Assembly (NCBI RefSeq): GCF_025290835.2
Contig: NZ_JAOCQD020000002.1
Coordinates: 310,001-374,000 of the forward strand
DNA length: 64,000 nt
Direction of reading: 5' to 3'
Origin: Aquabacterium sp. OR-4
Lineage (GTDB): Bacteria > Pseudomonadota > Gammaproteobacteria > Burkholderiales > Burkholderiaceae_C
A model generated the notes under the pieces. It saw nothing but the letters and a program-made list of their open reading frames with translations. It was not told where the DNA came from and did not search any database. The first letter of the stretch is position 1; the number at the start of each line of letters is the position of its first letter. Below, piece by piece: positions 8,648-16,025 of the stretch. Position numbers and translations under genes: made by a program.

Positions 8648-9544
8648 TCAGGCCACGCACTGTAGCGGCTGAGTTTCGGGGCTTCGAGCGAGAGAACCCT
8701 GACACACCAGCGCCGCCCCGGCGATCAGGCCCTGGCCCTGCAGCGCCCGGGCGCAGCGCAGGCCCGCGGCGAGTGCCTGGCGCACCTGATCGGGCGGCAG
8801 CGGCGGCACCGCGGTGGTGACCAGGATCTCGCCCAGGTCGCTGTCGTCGCGCAGCGCTCTGGCCGGGCACCGCACGATGCCCGGGTGATCAACATTCACC
8901 GCATTGGCGATCACCGTGGCGGCGGCATCGGCCTGGGCGGCGGTGGCGGCCAGCACGGTCACGCTGTCGGCAATGCCCAGCGAGAAACTGCGCCCGCGCC
9001 AGCCGCTGGTGGCCACGCCGCGCACGGCACTGTGCGCGTGCACCGTGAAGCGGCCATCCACCGTGCCCTGCCCCGCCACGGTGCGCGCCACGGCGGCGGC
9101 ATCCAGCCGCGCCAGATCGGCATACAGGCCCACGCTGACCTCGCTGCCCGCCGCCAGGTGCAAGGCGATGTCGCCGCCGTTGTTGACCCAGGCGCGGCGG
9201 ATGCCCGGGCGCTGGTAGGCGGCCACGATCTCCTGCGCCACCGCACCGGCCACCGCGGCCATCGGCGTGATGACGATGTGGCCGGCAAACGGCAGGCAGG
9301 CCGCCACCATGCGCTGCGCCACGGCGCCCCGCAGCCGCGGCGGCGCCGCGCTGTGCAGCGGCTGGCGCAGCAGCGGCAGCTCGGCCACCAGTTCGGCCAG
9401 CAGCGGCTGGAAGCGCGCCCAGGCCTGCGCATGGGCCGCGGCCACGGCCGCGGGCTCGCCGTTGGCGGCCAGCACCAGGTCGATCGGCCCGTGCTGGAAG
9501 TGCCAGCGGCCGTCGGCCAGTGCGGCGCGGGTTGCAGCGGACAT
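8648..9544 (-). CDS. UPF0280 family protein (ApbE superfamily)
   Basis: A 298-residue protein of the UPF0280 family (COG2122), which belongs to the superfamily of ApbE, the enzyme that attaches FMN covalently to threonine or serine of target proteins. Family features visible are AHIVITPMAAVAGAVA-like sequence near residue 90, WVNNGGDIALHL, GVATSGWRGRSFSLGIADSV and a C-terminal ALVCQGSL segment. It lies directly downstream of the gene for 6-hydroxynicotinate reductase. The characterised E. barkeri reductase has a covalently bound flavin, so this protein is a plausible dedicated flavin transferase or maturation factor. That link is inference; no member of the family is known to me to have this proven function. 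Confidence 0.82.
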   Translation of the reverse strand: MSAATRAALADGRWHFQHGPIDLVLAANGEPAAVAAAHAQAWARFQPLLAELVAELPLLRQPLHSAAPPRLRGAVAQRMVAACLPFAGHIVITPMAAVAGAVAQEIVAAYQRPGIRRAWVNNGGDIALHLAAGSEVSVGLYADLARLDAAAVARTVAGQGTVDGRFTVHAHSAVRGVATSGWRGRSFSLGIADSVTVLAATAAQADAAATVIANAVNVDHPGIVRCPARALRDDSDLGEILVTTAVPPLPPDQVRQALAAGLRCARALQGQGLIAGAALVCQGSLARSPETQPLQCVA

Positions 9545-9601
9545 GGCGCCTCGGCCCTAGCAGGCCGCCCCAGCGGGCAGGCGGCCCCGGGGCCGCGGGG
9601 T

Positions 9602-9617
9602 GGCCCCGGCCGGGGCC
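9602..9617. repeat. Perfect 16-bp GC palindrome between reductase and UPF0280 genes
   Basis: The sequence GGCCCCGGCCGGGGCC is fully self-complementary and lies inside a 108-bp gap rich in further GC inverted repeats (for example GGCCGCC facing GGCGGCC just to its left). No T-tract follows on the minus strand, so it is unlikely to be a full terminator. It could act as an mRNA processing or attenuation point that lowers expression of genes downstream of the reductase. Confidence 0.4.
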
Positions 9618-9652
9618 CTGGGGGCCGCAAAGATGCAAGGTGGCGACATCGG

Positions 9653-11356
9653 CTAGCCGAGCAAGGGCCCGCTGGCCAGCGGCCAGGCATTGGCCGGCCC
9701 GGCCGCAATGGCCTGGCGCGCCAGCGGGGCGCCGTCGCGGTGCCAGGCGCCGGTGGCCAGCACCTGGGCCAGCGGCCGCACATAGGCCATGTGGCCGCCC
9801 AGCGCCTGGTAGTCGCTGGCCCGCATGGTGAACTCGATAGGCGCCACGATGGCCGGCGTGGGCACGGTGCCAAAGCTGCGCGCCGGCATGCGGGTCACGT
9901 CCACCATCACCGTGATGCCGCCGCCGGGCCACACATAGGCCGGCGCACCGCCGCAGGTGACATTGACCACCGCCTGCTTGATGGCCCGGGTGAGCCGCAC
10001 CGGGTTGTCGGTGACGCCGGCCCGCAGGCTGCCGCCGGCGCCGCCGATGAACAGCACGGTGCACAGCGCGGGCTCGCAGTTCTCGCCGATGCGCTCGACG
10101 ATGGTGCGCGCGGCCTCGGGCATGGCCGCCGGCTGGGGTTTCAGCGCGGCGTCGAGCACATACCAGGCGGCATGCTCGCCGGTGGTGCTGGTGAACAGCA
10201 GGCGCTGGCCGGGCCAGGCCTGGCCGGCGTCCCAGCCCTCGACGATGGCCAGCGGATCGCTCAGATCGGTGCCGCCCCAGCCGTTGCCCGGGTTGGCCAC
10301 CTGGAACCAGCGCCCCGGCGTGCTCTTGCGGCCGCGCACCTTCAGGCCCGAGGGCCGCATCTGCAGGCAGCGGCCGGCCTGGTGCTCGGTGAGCACGCCG
10401 GTGATGTGGTCGTCGACCACCACCACCTCGTCGGCCACGCCCTTGAACTGCTCGGCAAAGATGCCCACCGTGGCCGAGCCGCAGCCCACGCGCATGCGCG
10501 TCTCGGGCTGGCCGTTGACGATGGGCGGCCGGCCGGCCTGCACCACGATGGTGGCGCCGCCGTCGATGCTCAGCTCCATCGCCTGCTGGTTGCCCAGCGC
10601 CTGCATCATCTCCACCGTGATGCGGCCTTCCTTCTTGCTGCCGCCGGTGATGTGGTGCACGCCGCCCAGGCTGAGCATCTGCGAGCCGTACTCGGCGGTG
10701 GACACATGGCCCACCACCTCGCCCTTGCAGCGCACATTGGCCTGCTCGGGGCCGAGCCAGCGGTCGGTGTCGATCTTCAGCTTCAGGCTGCAGTAGCTGA
10801 AGATGCCTTCGGTGACCACGGTGACCATGTCCACCCCCTGCACCTGCGAGCCCACGATGAAGGGCGCGGGCTTGTAGTCGGGGTAGGTGGTCGAGGCACC
10901 CACGGCGGTGACGAACCAGCGCTCGCCGTCGGCCGGCTCGGCGCCGGCCGGGTTGGTGGCCAGGTTGGTGGCCGGGTTGGTGGCCGGGTTTTCAGCCGGG
11001 CTTTCGACCACGCTGGCGGCCACGGCCAGGCCAGCCGCATCGGGCCCGGCCGGCGTGGCCAGAAACGGCACCAGCGCGCCGGCCGCACCGGCAGCCAGGC
11101 GCCGGTCGACGATCAGCACCGGGTCCACCCGAACCAGGCTGCCGCCCTGGTTGGCGTAGCGGTCGCAGGCGCCGGCCTTGCCCTCGCTGATCTGACACAG
11201 CACCGGGCAGGCATTGCACTCGAGCTTGTGCGCGGCCATCTTGTCGTTGCGCGGTGCGGCGCGCCAGTCGGCACGCGCGGGCACCGCCTCGGCTGCAGCG
11301 GGCACGGCCGGCAGTTCGCCCAGGCCGTCCGTCTTGGTGTGCTCGTGGTCAGGCAT
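9653..11356 (-). CDS. hnr: 6-hydroxynicotinate reductase
   Basis: A 567-residue iron-sulfur flavoprotein reducing 6-hydroxynicotinate to 1,4,5,6-tetrahydro-6-oxonicotinate with ferredoxin as donor, as known for the E. barkeri enzyme. The N-terminus carries a cluster motif with Cys47, Cys50, Cys54 and Cys64 (ECNACPVLC and GACDRY). The central region contains EGIFSYCSLKLKID and GGSKKEGRITVEMMQALGNQ, and the C-terminal half is rich in glycine turns such as CGGAPAYVWPGG. A repeat-derived linker of ENPAT/NPAT units lies around residues 115-140. The start at MPDHEHTKTD was preferred over an ATG nine codons upstream. It is the first gene of the long minus-strand operon and shares a 246-bp divergent promoter region, holding the ATGTAG operator, with ferredoxin reductase. 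Confidence 0.88.
   Translation of the reverse strand: MPDHEHTKTDGLGELPAVPAAAEAVPARADWRAAPRNDKMAAHKLECNACPVLCQISEGKAGACDRYANQGGSLVRVDPVLIVDRRLAAGAAGALVPFLATPAGPDAAGLAVAASVVESPAENPATNPATNLATNPAGAEPADGERWFVTAVGASTTYPDYKPAPFIVGSQVQGVDMVTVVTEGIFSYCSLKLKIDTDRWLGPEQANVRCKGEVVGHVSTAEYGSQMLSLGGVHHITGGSKKEGRITVEMMQALGNQQAMELSIDGGATIVVQAGRPPIVNGQPETRMRVGCGSATVGIFAEQFKGVADEVVVVDDHITGVLTEHQAGRCLQMRPSGLKVRGRKSTPGRWFQVANPGNGWGGTDLSDPLAIVEGWDAGQAWPGQRLLFTSTTGEHAAWYVLDAALKPQPAAMPEAARTIVERIGENCEPALCTVLFIGGAGGSLRAGVTDNPVRLTRAIKQAVVNVTCGGAPAYVWPGGGITVMVDVTRMPARSFGTVPTPAIVAPIEFTMRASDYQALGGHMAYVRPLAQVLATGAWHRDGAPLARQAIAAGPANAWPLASGPLLG
10947..11006. repeat. Five tandem 12-bp units inside the reductase gene
   Basis: Units read gccgggttggtg, gccaggttggtg, gccgggttggtg, gccgggttttca and gccgggctttcg on the plus strand. 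They keep the reading frame and encode repeats of a four-residue NPAT/NLAT-like motif. They create a flexible Ala/Pro/Asn linker after the first domain of 6-hydroxynicotinate reductase. Length variation through slipped replication would not break the frame. Confidence 0.8.
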
Positions 11357-11474
11357 GGTGCACCCTGCACTGCGCTGGCGCAAAACCAGCCCGGTCAGGG
11401 AAACCCCGGGTCTGAGGCAAAATGCGGACTTGCATCGGGCGCCGGCCTTTCATGTAGTGCCTGCTTAACGTTTG

Positions 11475-11492
11475 ATGTAGCCGATGCTACAT
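11475..11492. promoter_or_regulatory. Operator ATGTAG-N6-CTACAT in the hnr/fpr divergent promoter region
   Basis: A perfect 6+6 inverted repeat with a 6-base spacer (ccgatg). The identical arms and spacing recur only in front of the enamidase gene in this window. A third ATGTAG half-site lies 17 bases to the left (11452-11457) with a degenerate partner. The divergent location means one protein bound here could control both the long reductase operon and the fpr-tetR pair. The TetR-family protein encoded 0.9 kb away is the obvious candidate binder. Size and symmetry fit TetR operators; the assignment is inference. Confidence 0.75.
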
Positions 11493-11602
11493 TCATCGCA
11501 GCAGGTGGTGCAAGCCGCATGCCCGCCGCGTGCCCGGCCCGCCCGCGGCACGTTCATTGCACTCACTCCTTCCGTCGCCCCCGTCACTCGCAGCACAGCA
11601 CC

Positions 11603-12376
11603 ATGAGCGCCTTCCTCGAAGAAAAAGTCCTGACCGTTCACCACTGGACGGACCGCCTGTTCTCCTTCACCACCACGCGCGACCCGGCGCTGCGGTTCTC
11701 GAACGGCCACTTCACGATGATCGGCCTGCGCGTCAACGGCAAGCCGCTGCTGCGTGCCTACAGCGTGGCCAGCGCCAACTACGAGGAGACGCTCGAGTTC
11801 CTGAGCATCAAGGTGCAGGACGGCCCGCTGACCAGCAAGCTGCAGCACATCCAGCCGGGCGACACGCTGATCGTGGGCAAGAAGCCCACCGGCACCCTGG
11901 TGGTCGACTACCTGTTGCCGGCCAAGCGCCTGTACCTGCTGAGCTCGGGCACCGGCCTGGCGCCGTTCATGAGCATCATCCGCGACCCCGAGACCTACGA
12001 GCGCTTCGAGGAGGTGATCCTGGTGCACGGCGTGCGCGAGGTGAAGGAGCTGGCCTACCACGACTACATCACGCAGGAGCTGCCGCAGCACGAGTTCCTG
12101 GGCGAGATGGTGAGCAAGCAGCTCAAGTACTACCCCACGGTCACGCGCGAGCCGTTCAAGAACCAGGGCCGCAGCACCGACCTGATCAGCAGCGGCAAGC
12201 TGTTCAGCGACCTGGGCGTGCCGCCCCTGAGCCCGGCCGAAGACCGCGTGATGATCTGCGGCAGCCCGGGCCTGCTCAAAGACCTGAAGGTGCTGCTCGA
12301 GCAGCGCGGCTTCAAGGAAGGCAACACCTCGACGCCGGGCGACTACGTGGTCGAACGCGCCTTCGTCGAGCAGTAA
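11603..12376 (+). CDS. fpr: Ferredoxin--NADP reductase
   Basis: A 257-residue cytosolic flavoprotein of the bacterial Fpr type that moves electrons between NADPH and ferredoxin. The FAD-binding motif RAYS is at residues 51-54, the NADP-binding GTGLAPFMSI starts near residue 116, and the C-terminus YVVERAFVEQ has the penultimate-aromatic-poor tail typical of subclass Fpr. It is divergent from the 6-hydroxynicotinate reductase gene and 17 bases ahead of the TetR gene. Since that reductase is ferredoxin-dependent, this Fpr probably regenerates reduced ferredoxin for it, which would let an aerobe run a pathway first known from a fermenter. No ferredoxin gene is visible in the window. Confidence 0.93.
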   Translation: MSAFLEEKVLTVHHWTDRLFSFTTTRDPALRFSNGHFTMIGLRVNGKPLLRAYSVASANYEETLEFLSIKVQDGPLTSKLQHIQPGDTLIVGKKPTGTLVVDYLLPAKRLYLLSSGTGLAPFMSIIRDPETYERFEEVILVHGVREVKELAYHDYITQELPQHEFLGEMVSKQLKYYPTVTREPFKNQGRSTDLISSGKLFSDLGVPPLSPAEDRVMICGSPGLLKDLKVLLEQRGFKEGNTSTPGDYVVERAFVEQ

Positions 12377-12393
12377 GCCACGGCCGCAAGCGC

Positions 12394-13092
12394 ATGGCCA
12401 CCACGCGCCGCCAGCCCGCCGCCAAGGCCGGCAAGGCCACCAAGACCCGCGCCGACGGCACCCGCAAGCCCGGCGTGCGCGAGCTGGCCGCGCAGGCCAC
12501 GCGCGAGGCCATCCTGCGCGCGGCCACCAAGGTGTTTGCCAAGAGCGGCTTCGACGGTGGCCGCATCGAGGCCATCAGCAAGGCGGCCAAGTCCTACGAC
12601 CGGATGATCTACTACTACTTCGGGTCGAAGGAGGGGTTGTTCGTCGCGGTGCTCGAAGACACCTACCGCCGCTTCAACGAGGCCGAGCAGGCGCTCGACC
12701 TCGACGTGACGCAGCCGCAGCGCGCGCTCGAGCAGGTGATCCGCTTCGTCTGGCGCTACTACCAGCAGCACCCCGAGTTCATCACCCTGCTCAACACCGA
12801 GAACCTGCACCGCGGCCGCCACCTGGCCAAGAGCGCCAAGGCGCGCGAGTACTCGTCGCCGGTGATCGACATCACCGACCGCGTGCTGCAAAGCGGTGTG
12901 GGCCAGGGCGTGTTCCGCAGCGGCCTGGCCGCCCGCGACGTGTACCTGACGATTGCCGCGATGGCCTACTTCTACCTCAGCAACCGGCACACGCTGTCGG
13001 CGTTTCTGGGCGAGAACCTCGAGGCCCCCGCCGCGCTGGTGCACTGGGAGGCCCATGTGGTCGACACCGTGCAGCGCAGCGTGGCGGCCTGA
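12394..13092 (+). CDS. TetR-family transcriptional regulator of the nicotinate cluster
   Basis: A 232-residue regulator. A basic, lysine- and arginine-rich tail (about 30 residues) precedes the DNA-binding domain. The helix-turn-helix is seen in FDGGRIEAISKAAKSYDRM followed by the TetR signature IYYYFGSKEGLF. The C-terminal ligand domain resembles the TetR_C group with FVWRYYQQHPEFITLLNTEN. It is co-directional with fpr and followed by a 110-bp gap holding an ATGTAG-N6-CTACAT site before enamidase. It probably represses the two divergent transcripts and enamidase until a pyridine intermediate binds, analogous in role to NicS of Pseudomonas, but I see no basis for orthology. Confidence 0.85.
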   Translation: MATTRRQPAAKAGKATKTRADGTRKPGVRELAAQATREAILRAATKVFAKSGFDGGRIEAISKAAKSYDRMIYYYFGSKEGLFVAVLEDTYRRFNEAEQALDLDVTQPQRALEQVIRFVWRYYQQHPEFITLLNTENLHRGRHLAKSAKAREYSSPVIDITDRVLQSGVGQGVFRSGLAARDVYLTIAAMAYFYLSNRHTLSAFLGENLEAPAALVHWEAHVVDTVQRSVAA

Positions 13093-13158
13093 GCGCCCTG
13101 CCCCGGGGCGGCGCCGCCTCGGCAGCCGGCCCCGGCCCTTGAACGGCCAGCCTGATTC

Positions 13159-13176
13159 ATGTAGCCTGCACTACAT
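13159..13176. promoter_or_regulatory. Operator ATGTAG-N6-CTACAT upstream of enamidase
   Basis: The arms are identical to the site in the hnr/fpr region and the spacer is again six bases (cctgca). It ends 26 bases before the enamidase ATG, where a bound repressor would block RNA polymerase. Two copies of an 18-bp palindrome, both at promoters of genes for consecutive steps, are unlikely to be chance and define a local regulon. Confidence 0.78.
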
Positions 13177-13202
13177 CAACAGCATGATGGAGTGACGGGG
13201 CA

Positions 13203-14399
13203 ATGGCCGAAGTGGCAGCGGGCGCGAAGTCCGGCAAGGTGGTGATCCGCAACATCGGGTTGATGCTCTCGGGCGATCTCGAGCGGCCGATCCTCGATGC
13301 CGACTGCATCGTGGTGATGGATGGCGTGATCACCGCCGTGGGCCGCGAGAAGGATGTCGATGCGGGCGAGCCCGACACGCTGATCGATGCCCGCGGCACC
13401 TGCGTGGCGCCGGGCCTGATCGACAGCCATGTGCACCCGGTGTTCGGCGACTGGACGCCGCGGCAGAACCAGATCGGCTGGATCGACAGCACCATGCACG
13501 GCGGCGTCACCAGCATGATCTCGGCCGGCGAGGTGCACCTGCCCGGCCGGCCGAAGGACATCGTGGGCCTGAAGGCCCTGGCCATCACCGCGCAGCGGGC
13601 GTTCGACAACTTCCGCCCCGGCGGCGTCAAGGTGCTGGCCGGCGCGCCCGTCATCGAGAAGGGCATGGTCGAGAGCGACTTTGCCGAGCTGGCCGCCGCC
13701 GGCGTGAAGCTGCTGGGCGAGGTGGGTCTGGGCTCGGTGAAGGCCGGCTATGAGGCCCAGCAGATGGTGGCCTGGGCGCGCAAGCACGGCATCCAGAGCA
13801 CCATCCACACCGGCGGGCCCAGCATCCCGGGCTCGGGCCTGATCGACAAGGACGTGGTGCTGGAGGCCGATGCCGATGTCATCGGCCACATCAATGGCGG
13901 CCACACCAGCCTGCCCGAGCGCGACGTGTGCACGCTGTGCGAGAAGAGCAGCCGCGCGATCGAGATCGTGCACAACGGCAACGAGCGCGTGGCCATTGCC
14001 GCGGCGCAGGCCGCGCTGCAGCTGAAGTGCCCGCACCGCGTGATCCTGGGCACCGACGGGCCGGCCGGCTCGGGCGTGCAGCCGCTGGGCATGCTGCGGC
14101 TGATCAGCCTGCTGTCCTCGCTGGGCAACATCCCGGCCGAGCTGGTGTTCTGCTTTGCCACCGGCAACACCGCGCGCATCCGCTCGCTGAACTGCGGCCT
14201 GATCGAGGTCGGCCGAGACGCCGACTTCGTGTTCATGGATCGCGCCCAGCACAGCGCCGGCAAGACGCTGCTGGACAGCGTTCAGCTCGGCGACATTCCC
14301 GGCGTGGGCATGGTGATGATCGACGGCATCGTGCGCTGCGGCCGCAGCCGCAACACGCCACCGGCCACCGAGGTGCCGGTGGTGGTGGGCGGGCACTGA
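13203..14399 (+). CDS. ena: Enamidase (1,4,5,6-tetrahydro-6-oxonicotinate hydrolase)
   Basis: A 398-residue amidohydrolase-superfamily enzyme that opens the reduced ring to 2-formylglutarate and ammonia. The sequence follows E. barkeri enamidase closely in layout: GVTSMISAGEVHLPGRPKD, the carboxylate EVGLGS, IHTGGPSIPGSG and the C-terminal SRNTPPA. The metal ligands expected for the Fe-Zn site are visible as the HVH pair in IDSHVHP, His in STIHTGG, His in IGHINGG and Asp in LGTDGPAG. It has its own promoter region with the ATGTAG operator. Together with the upstream reductase it marks the reductive nicotinate route rather than the maleamate route. Later steps from 2-formylglutarate are not in the window. 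Confidence 0.92.
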   Translation: MAEVAAGAKSGKVVIRNIGLMLSGDLERPILDADCIVVMDGVITAVGREKDVDAGEPDTLIDARGTCVAPGLIDSHVHPVFGDWTPRQNQIGWIDSTMHGGVTSMISAGEVHLPGRPKDIVGLKALAITAQRAFDNFRPGGVKVLAGAPVIEKGMVESDFAELAAAGVKLLGEVGLGSVKAGYEAQQMVAWARKHGIQSTIHTGGPSIPGSGLIDKDVVLEADADVIGHINGGHTSLPERDVCTLCEKSSRAIEIVHNGNERVAIAAAQAALQLKCPHRVILGTDGPAGSGVQPLGMLRLISLLSSLGNIPAELVFCFATGNTARIRSLNCGLIEVGRDADFVFMDRAQHSAGKTLLDSVQLGDIPGVGMVMIDGIVRCGRSRNTPPATEVPVVVGGH

Positions 14400-14478
14400 C
14401 ACGTTGTGAATGAACCTGCTGCGCGGGCACATGGCGGCCCGGCGGGCACCGCATGGCCACTGCAGCATCACAGCAGGC

Positions 14479-15315
14479 TCACTGCAGGCTCAGGTCGGCC
14501 AGGTGGCCCAGGCTGCGGCCATGGGTGTTGTCGGCGTCACCGCCCAGGCCCACGCCCATCAGCGGCGGCGCGCTGTCGGTCTCGTCGCCGAACAGGCGCA
14601 TGTAGTCGGCCACGATGTCGCGCTGCTCGGTGTGCCAGCGGTGCAGCGGTGATTCGGGGCCGCGCAGCACGATCAGCCGCACCCGCCGCGTGAAGGCGTT
14701 GACCAGCGTGGTGCCGGGCGCCAGCCGCGAATCCCACACGTAGCACACGGTGGCGGCCGGCAGCGGCTCGCTGCTCAGGCCACGCGCCATGCGCAGCAGC
14801 TGGCGCTCGACAAAGGGCACGGCCGACAGCGGCTCGTCAAAAAACGCGCAGACCTTCAGCGCCGAGTCGTCGCCGTCCTTGCGGCGCAGGTCGGCCTGGG
14901 CATTGGCCTCGTCGAGCCGCCAGCGCCAGCTGAGGCTGTGCGCGGCGGTGTCGGGCGGCACGGCCATCACCAGGTTGCCGTAGGACTGGTCGGCCTCGAC
15001 GCGCAGCACCCGCTCGCCCTCGAGCGCCACCACGCGAAACTGCGTGAAGGGCTTGGCCTGGCGCGGCAGGCCCACCACATGCCAGGGCGCGGCGGCCTGA
15101 TCGCCCGCGCCCAGCCAGGGCTTGAGCACATTGCCGCCGGCCGCACCAGCAGTGACGGCCAGCAGGCTGACCAGCGCGCAGGCCAGCAGGCCGGCCAGGC
15201 GGCGCGGCGGGCGGCGCTGGCGCCGGCCATGGCCTTGGCCATGGCGATGGCGATCACCCGCCTGGGCAGGGCGGGCGCGCCGACGTGGCGGCGTGAGATC
15301 CAGGCTGGGCAGCAT
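14479..15315 (-). CDS. DUF3047 domain protein, secreted
   Basis: A 278-residue protein. A long basic N-terminus of about 38 residues precedes a hydrophobic export segment (LAGLLACALVSLLAVTAGAAGG), so translation may really begin closer to that segment. The mature part matches DUF3047: ADQSYGNLVMAVPPDTAAH, LSWRWRLDEANAQADLRRKDGDD and VCYVWDSRLAPGTTLVNAF. DUF3047 has no established activity. It converges on the enamidase gene and is followed by the PEP-CTERM gene. There is no clear operon partner. Confidence 0.75.
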   Translation of the reverse strand: MLPSLDLTPPRRRARPAQAGDRHRHGQGHGRRQRRPPRRLAGLLACALVSLLAVTAGAAGGNVLKPWLGAGDQAAAPWHVVGLPRQAKPFTQFRVVALEGERVLRVEADQSYGNLVMAVPPDTAAHSLSWRWRLDEANAQADLRRKDGDDSALKVCAFFDEPLSAVPFVERQLLRMARGLSSEPLPAATVCYVWDSRLAPGTTLVNAFTRRVRLIVLRGPESPLHRWHTEQRDIVADYMRLFGDETDSAPPLMGVGLGGDADNTHGRSLGHLADLSLQ

Positions 15316-15378
15316 GCGCGATGGCTGGCGTGTGGCAACACCCCATCATCGCGCATCAGCGGCCAGGGGCCTGCCCGT

Positions 15379-15975
15379 TCAGGCGCGGCTGCGGCGGCGG
15401 CCCAGCGCGCCCAGCAGCAGGGCCCCGCCGGCCAGCAGCACGGCACGGCCGGGCTCGGGCACGCTGGACACGGTGGCCAGGCGCACCGCGTCCAGCAAGG
15501 TGGCGCCGCCGCTGCTGCCGTAGAGGGTGAAGCTCAGCAGCTGCTGACCGGCGGCCAGCTGGTCGGTGAGGCTGTAGCGCGTCCAGTCGGCGTTGCCCAG
15601 GTCGAACAGCATCACCTCGGTGCCGCTGCTGCTGCCGTCGGCGTAGCCCAGCACCACCAGGTTCAGCGCGCCGCCGTCGTTCTGCACGGCCAGGCTGAAG
15701 TCGGTGATCTGGCTCACGTCCACGGCCGTGGCCAGGGTCCAGGTGAGCGCGGCGTCGGCGGTGGCCAGCACGGCCGATGCCAGGCCATCGGCGGCCGAGC
15801 CGCTGATCCAGCCGACATCCCCGCTGCTGAGCCAGCCCGACAGGCCGCTTTCAAAGCTGGCGTTGTCCACCAGGTTGTCGCTGGCCCAGGCGGGCAGGCA
15901 GGCGCAGGTGGCGGCCAGCACCAGCGAGCGGGCGGCACCTTGAAAGCCGCTGCGGGCGGCAAGACGGATGGTCAT
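15379..15975 (-). CDS. PEP-CTERM sorted exported protein
   Basis: A 198-residue protein with a signal peptide ending near LPAWASD, a beta-rich middle with NASFESGLSGW and WTRYSLTD segments (a carbohydrate-binding-module-like fold of the type seen in many PEP-CTERM proteins), and a C-terminal sorting signal: VPEPG, a hydrophobic helix, then RRRSRA. This tripartite tail is recognised by an exosortase, so the organism should encode an EpsH/XrtA-type exosortase elsewhere. The start at MTIRLAARSG was chosen to give a normal signal peptide. Probably an extracellular or exopolysaccharide-associated protein. Confidence 0.8.
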   Translation of the reverse strand: MTIRLAARSGFQGAARSLVLAATCACLPAWASDNLVDNASFESGLSGWLSSGDVGWISGSAADGLASAVLATADAALTWTLATAVDVSQITDFSLAVQNDGGALNLVVLGYADGSSSGTEVMLFDLGNADWTRYSLTDQLAAGQQLLSFTLYGSSGGATLLDAVRLATVSSVPEPGRAVLLAGGALLLGALGRRRSRA

Positions 15976-16025
15976 GGGGTTTCCTGATTGACGAGAGGTT
16001 CGAGAGGCACGGCGCAGGCCACGCA

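Noticed and set aside
8885..11600. Long plus-strand frame antisense to the UPF0280 and reductase genes.
   Set aside because: The composition is Gly/His/Arg-rich with no motifs, whereas the opposite strand encodes clear families. Only its end is real (ferredoxin reductase from 11603).
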